Shown here: positions 27,271 through 35,702 of the stretch, piece by piece
Layout: every line of letters starts with the position of its first letter
How positions within the stretch are numbered: the stretch's first letter is position 1
NCBI GenBank assembly: GCA_028279405.1
Contig: JANQNU010000036.1
Span: 310,001-374,000 of the forward strand
Source of the DNA: Phycisphaerae bacterium
Lineage (GTDB): Bacteria > Planctomycetota > Phycisphaerae > UBA1845 > Fen-1342
Reading direction: 5' to 3'
DNA length: 64,000 bases
Position numbers and translations under genes: made by a program
Notes under the pieces: model-generated
The model's input: only the letters and a program-made list of their open reading frames with translations
Databases searched by the model: none
Told to the model about the DNA's origin: nothing

Positions 27271-28167
27271 CTAGTCGTCATCGTACCACCTAGATGGCAG
27301 CTCCGATTCGTCGGCAATTACAAAGACCATCGCGCACCCACTGTATGGGATCACGACGTAGAATTCTTGGACGTCGATAGGCTCACACTCACCATCAAGC
27401 CACTGCTGCGCTCTACCCCAGCCGGTTCCCTCGCGAAACTTCGAGTAGGATGTGTCAAAACCGAGGAACTTGGAGGCGTCGACACTGCTGGGCGCTACCG
27501 AACGCTTTGTCTTCCACAGCCCGTATCGCCGAAATACGTCAGACGCAAAACCCCACTGAATCAAGCCTCCCCGAATACACAGCGTGGCACATGGAAAGTG
27601 CGACAGCTGAGTCCAACGAACCATCATGCTTGTGAGGCTGACATCAAAATCGCGCGCGGTCATTTTGATGACATCGAGCGTTGCCTCCGGCTCGCAATTG
27701 ACGCATTCCCCAAGAAGATAATTCGGCATCAGTAGTCCCGTTGCGAACGCATCTGCCTCCCGCTCTACCTGTTTGCTTGAATCGAACTCGACGAACGACT
27801 CAATCGGCTCTTGCCGGGTGACCAAGAACTCACGATGCTCGTCCAAGTAATAGTGCCCGAGCTCGTGGGCAATTGTGAAGCGGATCTTGGGATGGTGGTT
27901 GCTGTTCCGTGGCCATCGGTTGTAACAGGTGTTGAAGATCAGAAGGAAACACCCATCGTGGTAGCTCAATCGACCGTCGAAGCTATCACGGAAGTCATCA
28001 CCTTCGGCGTGGATTATACCACCTTCGGACTCGATTACCCGAAAAGGGTCAACTGGGCCGGTGACGAATCCGTTAAGGCGAGCAATCTCTTCTCCCTTCG
28101 CAAGGGCGACATCGCGTGCTCGTTGTTCACGTCTCCATTGCTGATCAGCCACGATCAGACTCCTCAT
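27271..28167 (-). CDS. ImmA/IrrE-family metallopeptidase
   Basis: This 298-residue protein contains the zinc motif HELGHYYLDEH (HExxH) and the downstream EREADAFATGLLMP, the paired signature of ImmA/IrrE peptidases. These cleave repressors or anti-sigma factors, as ImmA does for ImmR and IrrE for DdrO. The C-terminal 120 residues form an extra domain of unknown role. GAGG lies 5 bases before the ATG, which overlaps the preceding gene by 23 bases. The three-gene operon (sigma-like, small protein, peptidase) suggests the small protein is the target. It lies divergent from the CBASS operon. Confidence 0.88.
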   Translation of the reverse strand: MRSLIVADQQWRREQRARDVALAKGEEIARLNGFVTGPVDPFRVIESEGGIIHAEGDDFRDSFDGRLSYHDGCFLLIFNTCYNRWPRNSNHHPKIRFTIAHELGHYYLDEHREFLVTRQEPIESFVEFDSSKQVEREADAFATGLLMPNYLLGECVNCEPEATLDVIKMTARDFDVSLTSMMVRWTQLSHFPCATLCIRGGLIQWGFASDVFRRYGLWKTKRSVAPSSVDASKFLGFDTSYSKFREGTGWGRAQQWLDGECEPIDVQEFYVVIPYSGCAMVFVIADESELPSRWYDDD

Positions 28168-28513
28168 CCGACCTCAGTTTCTTGGCTGCTCGCTCTTCCA
28201 TCTGCTTGACCTTAGCCGCAAGATCAGGCGGCAGTGGCTTGCCCTGAGCACGATGCAGCGTTACTAGCTCACGTTCGTACGCGGTGAGTTCTGAATTCTC
28301 GACGGGTGCGACGTACGAGCGGTCAGGAAACACCGGCTCCAAACCCGAAATCTTGCGAAGCATCCGCTTCTCTTTCTCGATATCAATCGGCTCAGAATCG
28401 ATGGCATCAAGCATTTTCTCAATGTCCTCATCTCTAGTTGGCCTGTACCCCTTGGGGACTAGGGCCCGGTGAAGCAGAGCGTCGAGTCGCATGTATGCGG
28501 GCCGGTCATTCAT
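28145..28513 (-). CDS. Small protein, possible anti-sigma or peptidase substrate
   Basis: The ATG at 28513 overlaps the sigma gene stop by 8 bases, giving 122 residues rich in charged helices (DEDIEKMLDAIDSEPIDIEKEKRML; ELTAYERELVTLHRAQGKPLPPDLAAKVKQMEER). No family is recognised. Its place between a sigma-like gene and an ImmA/IrrE peptidase, with overlaps on both sides, fits a soluble inhibitor destroyed by the peptidase. That role is inferred from position only. Confidence 0.7.
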   Translation of the reverse strand: MNDRPAYMRLDALLHRALVPKGYRPTRDEDIEKMLDAIDSEPIDIEKEKRMLRKISGLEPVFPDRSYVAPVENSELTAYERELVTLHRAQGKPLPPDLAAKVKQMEERAAKKLRSDEESDRG

Positions 28514-29216
28514 TGGTGTACCCCAGAGCGTTGAGATCAAACCCCTTTTTTCTCATGCATTTGTCTAGCAGGTCCCACGCACGTGACTTGTTGGTGCGAA
28601 TCGTTCCAGCAGGAATCGGTACGCCGTTTTTGTGCTTGTTTCCCAGATCCCTGCCGACGACGGATGCGTCGAGTGAATTTGCGCGAGCACTTCCATATGA
28701 AAACAGAATATCCTGCTGCAACGCGGATAGCGCGTCAAAACACTCAGCCAGGGCGGATTGTACTGGTGATTTCTCAGCGCCGACGTCATCCGGAGGTTCT
28801 TCATCTGGCTCGTTGACTTCGATTCTTGCAAAGAACTCCGCATCGTGGCCATGCTCCTTGAGCATTGCTTTCTGCCATGCGTACCGTCCCGTAGCGCGCT
28901 CGGACGCAACACCAACTGCTATTTTGTAGAGCAGTGTGCCGATCGTACCCAGCGCTGGATCGTATATTTCCCGGTAGTACTGCCAAAAACGTGCGATGGC
29001 CTCGGCAACGACATCCTCTCGGTCATGCTCGCTTAGGCGTGGATATCGCTTCCCAATCGCGCGCAAGATCTTCCCTCCCCAAGCGCGAAGCAAGTCGCCC
29101 TTTGCCGAATCATCCCCCTCCCACAACCTGAGGGTCAAGTCATCCTGATCTGCAGGTTGCACTTGTTTCCTGCCAGTTTCGAGTCCTGATGACTGCCATA
29201 CCTGAGTGTCTGGCAT
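28506..29216 (-). CDS. Sigma-70-family RNA polymerase sigma factor
   Basis: The 236-residue protein has a region-2-like segment (HDREDVVAEAIARFWQYYREIYDPALGTIGTLLYKIAVGVASE) resembling ECF sigma factors, and a C-terminal region-4-like helix pair (ALAECFDALSALQQDILF...IRTNKSRAWDLLDKCMRKKG) with a longer loop than usual. The start at 29216 has a TATAAC -10-like box a few bases upstream, so the message may be nearly leaderless. It heads the operon with the small protein and ImmA/IrrE peptidase, and its promoter region faces the CBASS operon across 571 bases. Confidence 0.75.
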   Translation of the reverse strand: MPDTQVWQSSGLETGRKQVQPADQDDLTLRLWEGDDSAKGDLLRAWGGKILRAIGKRYPRLSEHDREDVVAEAIARFWQYYREIYDPALGTIGTLLYKIAVGVASERATGRYAWQKAMLKEHGHDAEFFARIEVNEPDEEPPDDVGAEKSPVQSALAECFDALSALQQDILFSYGSARANSLDASVVGRDLGNKHKNGVPIPAGTIRTNKSRAWDLLDKCMRKKGFDLNALGYTNE

Positions 29217-29787
29217 ACTAGGTTATACGATTTGCCGTTACACCGACACGATACGCCTCCCATAGGCGCGGGAACTGACCAGCAAGGCTGGCTCGTGTAA
29301 CGCGCTTTCGTATAACAGAGTAGAAGGCAGCGATGCGACGCTGTGGTCCGCGTGATGCTACCGTGTGTGGCCGTGCGCGCATTAGGGCATCGGATTTTGA
29401 AGACGTTATTGTCGGGAGCGTGGCAGTTGATTACACGATTATCGTCGCCAAGTCGCAAATCGGTGCGCGATGACGCGAGGCGGTGTCCGGTGGGCGATCA
29501 TGGTGGCTCTGGCTTCATCTGCCGGTCCGAGAGTAGATGGGCACGTCGACCGTGCTATCCACGCATTGGGACGCTCACATCCAACACGTTGTATCGATTA
29601 AGCACTCGCACTACCACATGTGCCACATTGGCAGCCTTTGAGTCCGATAATACCAATGCGGCAGCTTTGAATTACGTAGAATCCGTTCTAGAAGGCTCGG
29701 ACGCGTTGTCGCAGAATGGCACTCGAAATGCCTCATCGGCATCCTTAGGAGCCGTTCGCAGGTTCATGTTAGCAGTGGGGATCTCAA
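29217..29787. other. Divergent intergenic region between sigma module and CBASS
   Basis: About 570 bases that should hold promoters for both operons. Sequence 29600-29790 has some protein-like composition in the frame open from 29343, but no ribosome-binding site supports a gene. No clear operator repeat was found by eye. Confidence 0.4.
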
Positions 29788-30969
29788 ATGCCTCGTCTCC
29801 ATCCAGAACTTAATTTGCTCAAGCCTCGTCAACGTCACCGCCTTGATGAGCATCTCGACGACGTAGCCGCCGTGCTTAGGCTCGACGAGGACCGACGTGC
29901 GCTTGCGGAACACGCGGCGGGGGAACTCCGCGATTGGATCGAATCGGCGCCGGAGTTGCGGCTCTTACGTCCGGTTCTTTATCCACAGGGCTCATTCCTT
30001 ATCCGGACGACCGTTCGGCCTCGGAAGCAAGGGCGCGATGTGGACGAGTTCGACCTGGATATCGTGATCGAATTTATAGAAGGATGGAGCGGCTCTCCAG
30101 ACCAATTGTTCGAGCTGCTTTGGCGTCGTATTCGAGCCCATCCCGAGTACGGAGTTTACGCAGAGCGGAAGCGTCGCTGCATTCGCGTGAATTTTCCCGG
30201 CGAGTTTCATCTGGATGTCCTTCCTGCACGTCCTGATGAGCACAGACGTCGAGCTGGCCATCTGACAGCAATCGAAGTCCCCGATCGCCGACTGCACGAG
30301 TGGAAAGAATCAGATCCAATGGGATTTGCGGGATGGTTCGACAACCAATCGAAAATTCGCGTTCGCGAAAAACTGTCGTTCGCTGATCAACGCTTGCTCC
30401 CACAGGATGACGATGCGGCGCTTGACGCACTCCGAAAGTGTGTACAGCTTACGAAGCGCCACCGGGACGTTGTATTCAATGGCGACAACGACTCGCCTCG
30501 TTCAATCGTGTTAACAACTCTCCATGGAGTTCATTACGTTGGCGTACAGTCCATTTACGTTGCGCTTCTTGGCGGCGTCAGTCGCATCCTCGAGTGGTCA
30601 GAGGAGGCGAATGGTGTACCGGTGGTGCTCAATCCAGTGAACGAGGAGGAGAATTTCGCCGAAGCGTGGAATGACGAGTCGTTCAACGTCTTTCGTACTT
30701 TCGTTGAGAGCTTTCAACATAAGCTCGTTGATCTGGGCGAGGCCTATAGGCCAAGCGAACTCAAGGGTCGCCTAGCGGAACTGTTCGATGAGCGCATTGC
30801 GAGCCAGGCCATGGAGCGGTTCGGCGAGCGGATGAAGCGGGCCCAAGGTCAAAGAGAGATGATGTACGAGCCAAAGAAAAAGGGAATGATCGTCGTGTCG
30901 ACTGTGACCGGCCGCGGGCCAACCGATACTGCTCGACCAATCCCTCGTGGCACCAACTATGGTAGCTAG
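29788..30969 (+). CDS. cdnX: CBASS cyclic-oligonucleotide synthase (CD-NTase)
   Basis: The 393-residue protein has the cGAS/DncV-type nucleotidyltransferase signature: QGSF (G68-S69) on the phosphate-binding loop, then DEFDLDIVIEF with metal ligands Asp89 and Asp91, and a third Asp at 143 (FHLDVLPA). The C-terminal helical lobe fits the CD-NTase fold. On phage infection such enzymes make a cyclic nucleotide that activates the effector. It is followed by an E2-like protein and a patatin phospholipase, completing a type II-short CBASS. The protein ends TNYGS, a flexible tail of the kind joined to targets by the E2 in this system class. The product nucleotide cannot be predicted. Confidence 0.9.
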   Translation: MPRLHPELNLLKPRQRHRLDEHLDDVAAVLRLDEDRRALAEHAAGELRDWIESAPELRLLRPVLYPQGSFLIRTTVRPRKQGRDVDEFDLDIVIEFIEGWSGSPDQLFELLWRRIRAHPEYGVYAERKRRCIRVNFPGEFHLDVLPARPDEHRRRAGHLTAIEVPDRRLHEWKESDPMGFAGWFDNQSKIRVREKLSFADQRLLPQDDDAALDALRKCVQLTKRHRDVVFNGDNDSPRSIVLTTLHGVHYVGVQSIYVALLGGVSRILEWSEEANGVPVVLNPVNEEENFAEAWNDESFNVFRTFVESFQHKLVDLGEAYRPSELKGRLAELFDERIASQAMERFGERMKRAQGQREMMYEPKKKGMIVVSTVTGRGPTDTARPIPRGTNYGS

Positions 30970-31456
30970 AGGTTATTGGCCGAAAATCCTCAGTGTTCGA
31001 GAACAGCGTGCTCGATTTACGTGGTTTTGGCCTACCTGGAAGACATCGCTCAGTCCTCGCCCGTGGTCCGCTTCCAAGCAGGTTTTTGTAGCGGTCGGAG
31101 AGCTTCGCCCGTTCGAGCGGGGTGCTGTGTATGTCACTCGAATCGAGTATGACGGGCTCGTTGTGCCGAGGATCTGGGTTGAGTCGCCGGAGCTTGTACG
31201 CCGCTCCGACGATGAGGAGATCCCGCACATGTACGATCAAGAGCGCATCTGCTGTTTTATGCCGAGAGAGGACTGGAGTGGCGACATGACGATTGCCCGC
31301 TACATTCCTCCGCGCGCCTCTCAATGGCTCTTTTGGTACGAGCTCTGGCATGCTACGGGTATATGGTATGGTGGAGGTGTGCATCCTAAGCGGTCCGCTC
31401 CGCTACAACGCGGTACTAAGGCGAGTAAAGATGATCTTGGGGTGTCGCGTGACTAG
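30959..31456 (+). CDS. CBASS E2-like ubiquitin-transfer protein
   Basis: This 165-residue protein overlaps the cyclase gene by 11 bases (ATG 30959; GTG 30947 is an alternative). It matches the bacterial E2 fold of short type II CBASS: RIWVESPELV, PHMYDQERICCF with the expected catalytic Cys at 98, a following Trp (EDW), and the C-terminal hallmark WLFWYELWHATGIWYGGGVHP. In such systems the E2 alone, without an E1 (Cap2) or peptidase (Cap3), accepts the cyclase C-terminus as a thioester and conjugates it, which primes the cyclase. Neither E1 nor Cap3 is present here. Confidence 0.85.
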   Translation: MVARGYWPKILSVREQRARFTWFWPTWKTSLSPRPWSASKQVFVAVGELRPFERGAVYVTRIEYDGLVVPRIWVESPELVRRSDDEEIPHMYDQERICCFMPREDWSGDMTIARYIPPRASQWLFWYELWHATGIWYGGGVHPKRSAPLQRGTKASKDDLGVSRD

Positions 31457-32447
31457 CGATCGACGCCCTCGTCCTTGCAGAGTGTTGGCTTTAGACGGGG
31501 GAGGGATTAAGGGGGCTTTCACCGCCTCAGTTCTGCACGAGCTAGAGATTATGACCGGGCGGTCGATAGCGAGATCTTTCGATCTCGTTGTTGGCACATC
31601 GACGGGGGGAATTATGGCACTGGGAATCGGCCTTGGACTCGATCTGCAGGACATTGTCAGTCTGTACACAGAAAAAGGAAGTAAGATCTTCCCGCCAAGT
31701 CCGCGACTGATGTTCGCCGGGTGTCTTCGTGGACTGTTCAGGGCGAAGTTCCGGCCGGCCGGCCTTCAGACGGAGCTTGAGGCCGCGTTCGGAGCTCGCT
31801 TGCTGGGTGAATCGCGATGTCGCCTCGTGGTTACGGCATTCAATGCGGATGATGGAGACGTCAAGCTGTTCAAGACGGCCCATCATGAGCGCTTCCGGCG
31901 CGACTACAAGCTACGGGTCTTAGATGTTGCTCTCGCCACCAGCGCGGCACCGACATACTTTCCTGCACATCAGATTGAAGGGGATCTCGCACTTGTTGAT
32001 GGAGGCGTTTGGGCAAACTGCCCTGCACTGGTAGGAGTCGTTGAAGCAATCACTATTCTCGGCTTCGATCGCACCGATATTGATGTCCTAAGCATCGGGA
32101 CAACGGACGAACCGTTCGATATTCCGCGAGAGCTGCGAGTGGGCGGTAAGTTACGATGGGCTTGTCGTGCGCCCACCACCTTAATGAGGGCGAGCGAAGT
32201 CGCGTCTGTGGCCCAGGCTGAACTTCTTACACGAAGAACGCAACGAGGTGACGGACTCCTACGACTGAATCCTCCTACTCGTCCTAAACGGTTTCAGATG
32301 GATTCACCGGCTGAGGTAAGTGGTCTTGTTGCACTCGGCAGAAAGACCGCTGAGCATCGAGCTGAAGAGATCGCCCAACGTTTCATGTGTGAGCCTACCA
32401 AACCGTTTTCTCCAGCTCACCGGTTGTTCGCGACTGAGAAACAATAG
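31431..32447 (+). CDS. capV: Patatin-like phospholipase, CBASS effector CapV
   Basis: The 338-residue protein has all patatin motifs: the oxyanion glycines DGGGIKG (22-28), nucleophile elbow GTSTGG with Ser57, and catalytic Asp in DGGVWANCP (Asp190). In CBASS, CapV degrades the inner membrane when bound by the cyclic nucleotide and kills the infected cell. The start at 31431 overlaps the E2 gene by 26 bases; a GTG at 31449 is an alternative. CapV is often encoded first in these operons, whereas here it is last. Confidence 0.9.
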   Translation: MILGCRVTSDRRPRPCRVLALDGGGIKGAFTASVLHELEIMTGRSIARSFDLVVGTSTGGIMALGIGLGLDLQDIVSLYTEKGSKIFPPSPRLMFAGCLRGLFRAKFRPAGLQTELEAAFGARLLGESRCRLVVTAFNADDGDVKLFKTAHHERFRRDYKLRVLDVALATSAAPTYFPAHQIEGDLALVDGGVWANCPALVGVVEAITILGFDRTDIDVLSIGTTDEPFDIPRELRVGGKLRWACRAPTTLMRASEVASVAQAELLTRRTQRGDGLLRLNPPTRPKRFQMDSPAEVSGLVALGRKTAEHRAEEIAQRFMCEPTKPFSPAHRLFATEKQ

Positions 32448-32499
32448 TAGTGCACCCGCATCTAGCGCAGCGGCGACGATGGCCCGATCTCCGGCGCCA

Positions 32500-32730
32500 T
32501 CACGGAATCCGACGCGCCAGCCTCCTTATCTGCTCGTCGGCTCCGGAAGCGTAGGCACTGAGGCAGGTTTCGCTGCAAAATGGGATCGGGTCGGCGAGGT
32601 CCACAAGGCCGCGCGGTCCCATCACGCTCGGCTGCAGTTGCAAACAGTCCTCGCCCATCTGGATCGCACGATCGCATTGCCGGCATCTTGGGGCGGCTTC
32701 GTTTTCGTTCAGTTGTTCAGGTTCATTCAT
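32500..32730 (-). CDS. Small Cys-rich, probably zinc-binding protein
   Basis: This 76-residue protein has two Cys pairs (CRQCDRA; CSETCLSAY) suited to one zinc ion. A strong AGGAGG lies 9 bases before the ATG, which supports a real gene despite its size. No family is recognised. It is antisense to its neighbours, between capV and the HerA-nuclease gene, and could be a small regulator. Confidence 0.6.
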   Translation of the reverse strand: MNEPEQLNENEAAPRCRQCDRAIQMGEDCLQLQPSVMGPRGLVDLADPIPFCSETCLSAYASGADEQIRRLARRIP

Positions 32731-32870
32731 GTTCGTCGTTTCCTCCTTTCATCTTCTGATACCGGTGGCGATCGCTATTAACCCTTGAACCGATATGGCT
32801 GGCTTCCCGAGCGGTCGAGGACGGGGTTAATCGGTCGAACGCTTAGGAACGCACCACGCTTTCCGGGCAC

Positions 32871-34832
32871 ATGGACATCACGACACTGCTCCGCAAGCTG
32901 CACCCGCTTATTCCGAAAGAAGTGGAGCGATGGAGAGCGACGCTGCCGTTCCTCAATGTGGAATCTCGATCGCTCCTGGAGCAGGAGATCAAGCTGACCG
33001 CCGAGCGCGTGCTGGGGAACTATTGGAACAAGGTGCTGCTGACGTTGCCGCCGAAAAAGGCGTTGTCCGGCCCGTTCCAACTCGGAACGGTTCAGTACGA
33101 AACGCCGAAACACGAAGCGGGATGGAAGCCGAGCGAATTGTTACAGCACACCGCGATCTTCGGTCGCTCGGGGGCAGGCAAGTCGAACGTCGTCTTTCTG
33201 TTGATCGAGCAGCTCTCGAACGCCGGCATTCCGTGGCTATTCCTCGACTGGAAACGCACCGCACGTGAGATGCTGCCGCTGCTCAAGGAGCGCGTGCAGG
33301 TCTTCACACCGGGGCGATCATTATCGCCCATGGCGTTCAATCCGTTCCTGGTTCCACCCGGACTGGATGCAAGTGTCTACGTCACGCAACTCGTGGACGT
33401 TCTCGCGGAGTCCTTCACGCTGGGCGATGGCGCCCGCAGCGTTCTGCAGAAAGCCCTTGCCGTCTGCTATGCACAGCAAGACGCCCCGACGTTGCTCGAC
33501 GTCATTCGCGCTGTCGAAACATTGCCCGCCACGCAACGCGTGCACGGCTGGAAGATCACGGCGTTGCGCGCACTCGAAAGCCTGCGATTCGGAAATGTTC
33601 TACCGGTCGACCGCGACGAACAGGCGGGTCATACACGAACCCTGTTGAAGCAAAGCACAATCGTCGAGTTGGACGCACTCTCGCAAGGGGCGAAGGCGTT
33701 TCTCGTTCCGATGCTCTGCCTCTGGCTCTACTACGTGCAGTTCGCGACGCGGAAACGCGAGCAACTGCGATACGTCATCGTGATCGAGGAAGCTCACCAC
33801 GTTTTGTATCGCGGCACGACACGCCGACACGAAACCGTGATGAACATGCTGCTGCGACAGTGCCGTGAGCTGGGAATCGGGATCATCGTCGTCGATCAGC
33901 ACCCGCACCTGATCTCTGCCGCCGCCCTCGGCAATGCGTACACGACGATCTGCCTCAACCTCAAGGATCCCGCCGACCTCACGCGGGCCGCCGGCCTGCT
34001 GCAGCTCGACGATGGCGAGCGGCGGCACCTGAGCAGCCTCGAGGTCGGTCGCGGGATCTGCCGCAAGCAGAACGGCCACGGCCCGTTCCTCGTCCGCTTC
34101 CCGCTCGGCCCGGTCCGCAAGGGCTCGGTCACGGACGAGCGGCTTGTCGCGTTGCTTCGCGGCCACGAGCCGCGTTCCGCGTGGAAGGCCGACCTGACCC
34201 GCGAATCCACGCACGTTTCGCGGATTTCCAGCTTGGATCGTTCGTTGGATGAACCGACATTACGGTTCCTCCAGGACGTCATCGACCATCCCGACGACCC
34301 CATCCGCACCCGCCATCGGCGCGTTGGTATTAGTGTCCGCCTCGGACAACGCATTAAGGACCACCTCATCCAGCGAGGCTGGCTCGACGCGGCGTTGATC
34401 CCGATCGGGAACACACGAAAGCTCGTGTTACGCGTGACGCCGCAAGGGCGCGCGTTTCTCGGGCTCTCCGACGCAGATATTGCATCATCGGAACAGCGAC
34501 GTGAGTCGGTCGCGCATGCCTATTGGAAGCAGTTCTATGCAGATCAATTTCGAGCGATGGGCTATCGCGTGGAGATGGAGCGTGCGCGCACTGGCGGCCA
34601 TATCGATGTGCTCGCGGTGAACGATAGCGAGCGCATCGGCATCGAGATCGAGACCGGGCAAAGCGATGTCGTCCGGAACGTGCGGAACGGCTTACGTTCC
34701 GGGTTTGACCGCATGTTGGTAGTTGCGACCGATGAGGCTGCTATGCAACGCGTTGCCCGGCAACTCGGGCGGAGTGGGCTGCTCATTCCCAGCCGGGTGG
34801 AGCTTGTGTTGCGCGATCGCACCACCGCTTGA
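32871..34832 (+). CDS. HerA/VirB4-type ATPase with wHTH and PD-(D/E)XK-like nuclease
   Basis: The 653-residue protein has a FtsK/HerA-type ATPase core with Walker A FGRSGAGKS (97-105) and Walker B YVIVIEEAHH (301-310). A winged-helix-like segment at about 462-535 (FLQDVIDHP...RIKDHLIQRGWL...TPQGRAFL) precedes a C-terminal domain of restriction-nuclease type (about 550-650): GYRVEMER, GGHIDVLA (Asp579), IGIEIETGQ (Glu592, Glu594) and RMLVVAT. The usual E-x-K is E-x-E here, as in several active members. It probably translocates or processes DNA. The parts recur as separate genes at 42.9-45.2 kb. Confidence 0.82.
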   Translation: MDITTLLRKLHPLIPKEVERWRATLPFLNVESRSLLEQEIKLTAERVLGNYWNKVLLTLPPKKALSGPFQLGTVQYETPKHEAGWKPSELLQHTAIFGRSGAGKSNVVFLLIEQLSNAGIPWLFLDWKRTAREMLPLLKERVQVFTPGRSLSPMAFNPFLVPPGLDASVYVTQLVDVLAESFTLGDGARSVLQKALAVCYAQQDAPTLLDVIRAVETLPATQRVHGWKITALRALESLRFGNVLPVDRDEQAGHTRTLLKQSTIVELDALSQGAKAFLVPMLCLWLYYVQFATRKREQLRYVIVIEEAHHVLYRGTTRRHETVMNMLLRQCRELGIGIIVVDQHPHLISAAALGNAYTTICLNLKDPADLTRAAGLLQLDDGERRHLSSLEVGRGICRKQNGHGPFLVRFPLGPVRKGSVTDERLVALLRGHEPRSAWKADLTRESTHVSRISSLDRSLDEPTLRFLQDVIDHPDDPIRTRHRRVGISVRLGQRIKDHLIQRGWLDAALIPIGNTRKLVLRVTPQGRAFLGLSDADIASSEQRRESVAHAYWKQFYADQFRAMGYRVEMERARTGGHIDVLAVNDSERIGIEIETGQSDVVRNVRNGLRSGFDRMLVVATDEAAMQRVARQLGRSGLLIPSRVELVLRDRTTA

Positions 34833-34985
34833 GCCACGTCACATACTTGTAAATACATCTTTTCAAGAAATACAAGGAATAATCGGAATCCTCCGTTGAC
34901 TTCACCAGACGAGAACGCCCTGATGCAACGAGACGCACCGAACGGCGTGTGCGTCGAGCGACGTTCTCGATGCGAAGGAGCGACG

Positions 34986-35531
34986 ATGAAAAAGAGTGAT
35001 GTGAAGGTCGGCCGCATGTACACCGCCAAGGTGAGCGATCGGATCGTGACAATCCGGATCGACAGCGTTCACAGCAAGCAGGGCTGGACGGCGACGAACA
35101 CTGCGACCGGCAAGCGGGTTCATATCAAACGCCCCCAGCGACTCCGCGGCCCCGCGCGCAGAGCATCGTCGCCGGACAAGGAATCCAAGGAAGCCAAGCA
35201 AGGCAAGGAGGCGACGATTCCGCCGAAGACCACGAAGGCTACGGCCCAGCCGGCCATACCGCCGCAGGCTGATAAGCCGAAACGCCTGAGCGCTCTCGAC
35301 GCTGCCGCCGAGGTGCTGAAGGAGACTGGGAAGGCAATGAACTGCAAGGTGCTCGTCGCTGAGATGGCGAAGCGCGACCTCTGGACCAGTCCACAAGGTA
35401 GGACGCCGCACGCTACCCTTTCATCCGGCATCATGCGGGAGATCCGTGCGAAGGGCAGCAAAGCACGGTTCGAGAAGGCTGACCGCGGGCAGTACCGGTA
35501 TCGCAACGAAGCCGCCGCCGACTACGTGTAA
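34986..35531 (+). CDS. HARE-HTH domain protein
   Basis: The ATG at 34986 is chosen because AAGGAG lies 5 bases upstream; a frame open from 34896 lacks this. The 181-residue protein has an N-terminal small beta domain (about 1-50; VKVGRMYTAKVSDRIVTIRIDSV), a Lys/Ala/Pro linker, and a C-terminal HARE-HTH winged helix (LSALDAAAEVLKETGKAMNCKVLVAEMAKRDLW...TLSSGIMREI...FEKADRGQYRY). In other bacteria this domain is linked with restriction and DNA-modification genes, and here a methyltransferase follows. It probably recognises DNA or the methyltransferase complex. Confidence 0.8.
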   Translation: MKKSDVKVGRMYTAKVSDRIVTIRIDSVHSKQGWTATNTATGKRVHIKRPQRLRGPARRASSPDKESKEAKQGKEATIPPKTTKATAQPAIPPQADKPKRLSALDAAAEVLKETGKAMNCKVLVAEMAKRDLWTSPQGRTPHATLSSGIMREIRAKGSKARFEKADRGQYRYRNEAAADYV

Positions 35532-35560
35532 TCGCTTCACTACATCTCTGACCCTGTCCG

Positions 35561-35585
35561 ACACCCTGGCGTTTCACCGGGGTGT
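35561..35585. terminator. Hairpin between HARE-HTH and methyltransferase genes
   Basis: ACACCCTGG (35561-35569) pairs with CCGGGGTGT (35577-35585) over 9 positions including one G-U, with a 7-base loop. It lies 30 bases after the HARE-HTH stop. No T-run follows, so termination is uncertain. Confidence 0.4.
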
Positions 35586-35702
35586 TGCTCGTGTGTCAGC
35601 AATTCTCTCTCAAGCAGCCTTCCCGTTCTCGTTTGCTCGCACACCCGATCGCCTGCACCAATTCAGTTCAAACGTTTAAGACCCGCGCTGCCTCGGGCAG
35701 GT

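Noticed and set aside
29343-29813. Plus-strand open frame of 156 codons before the cyclase gene
   Set aside because: The last third looks protein-like, but there is no ribosome-binding site, the first part is Arg/Cys-rich noise, and it overlaps the cyclase start. It was left unannotated.
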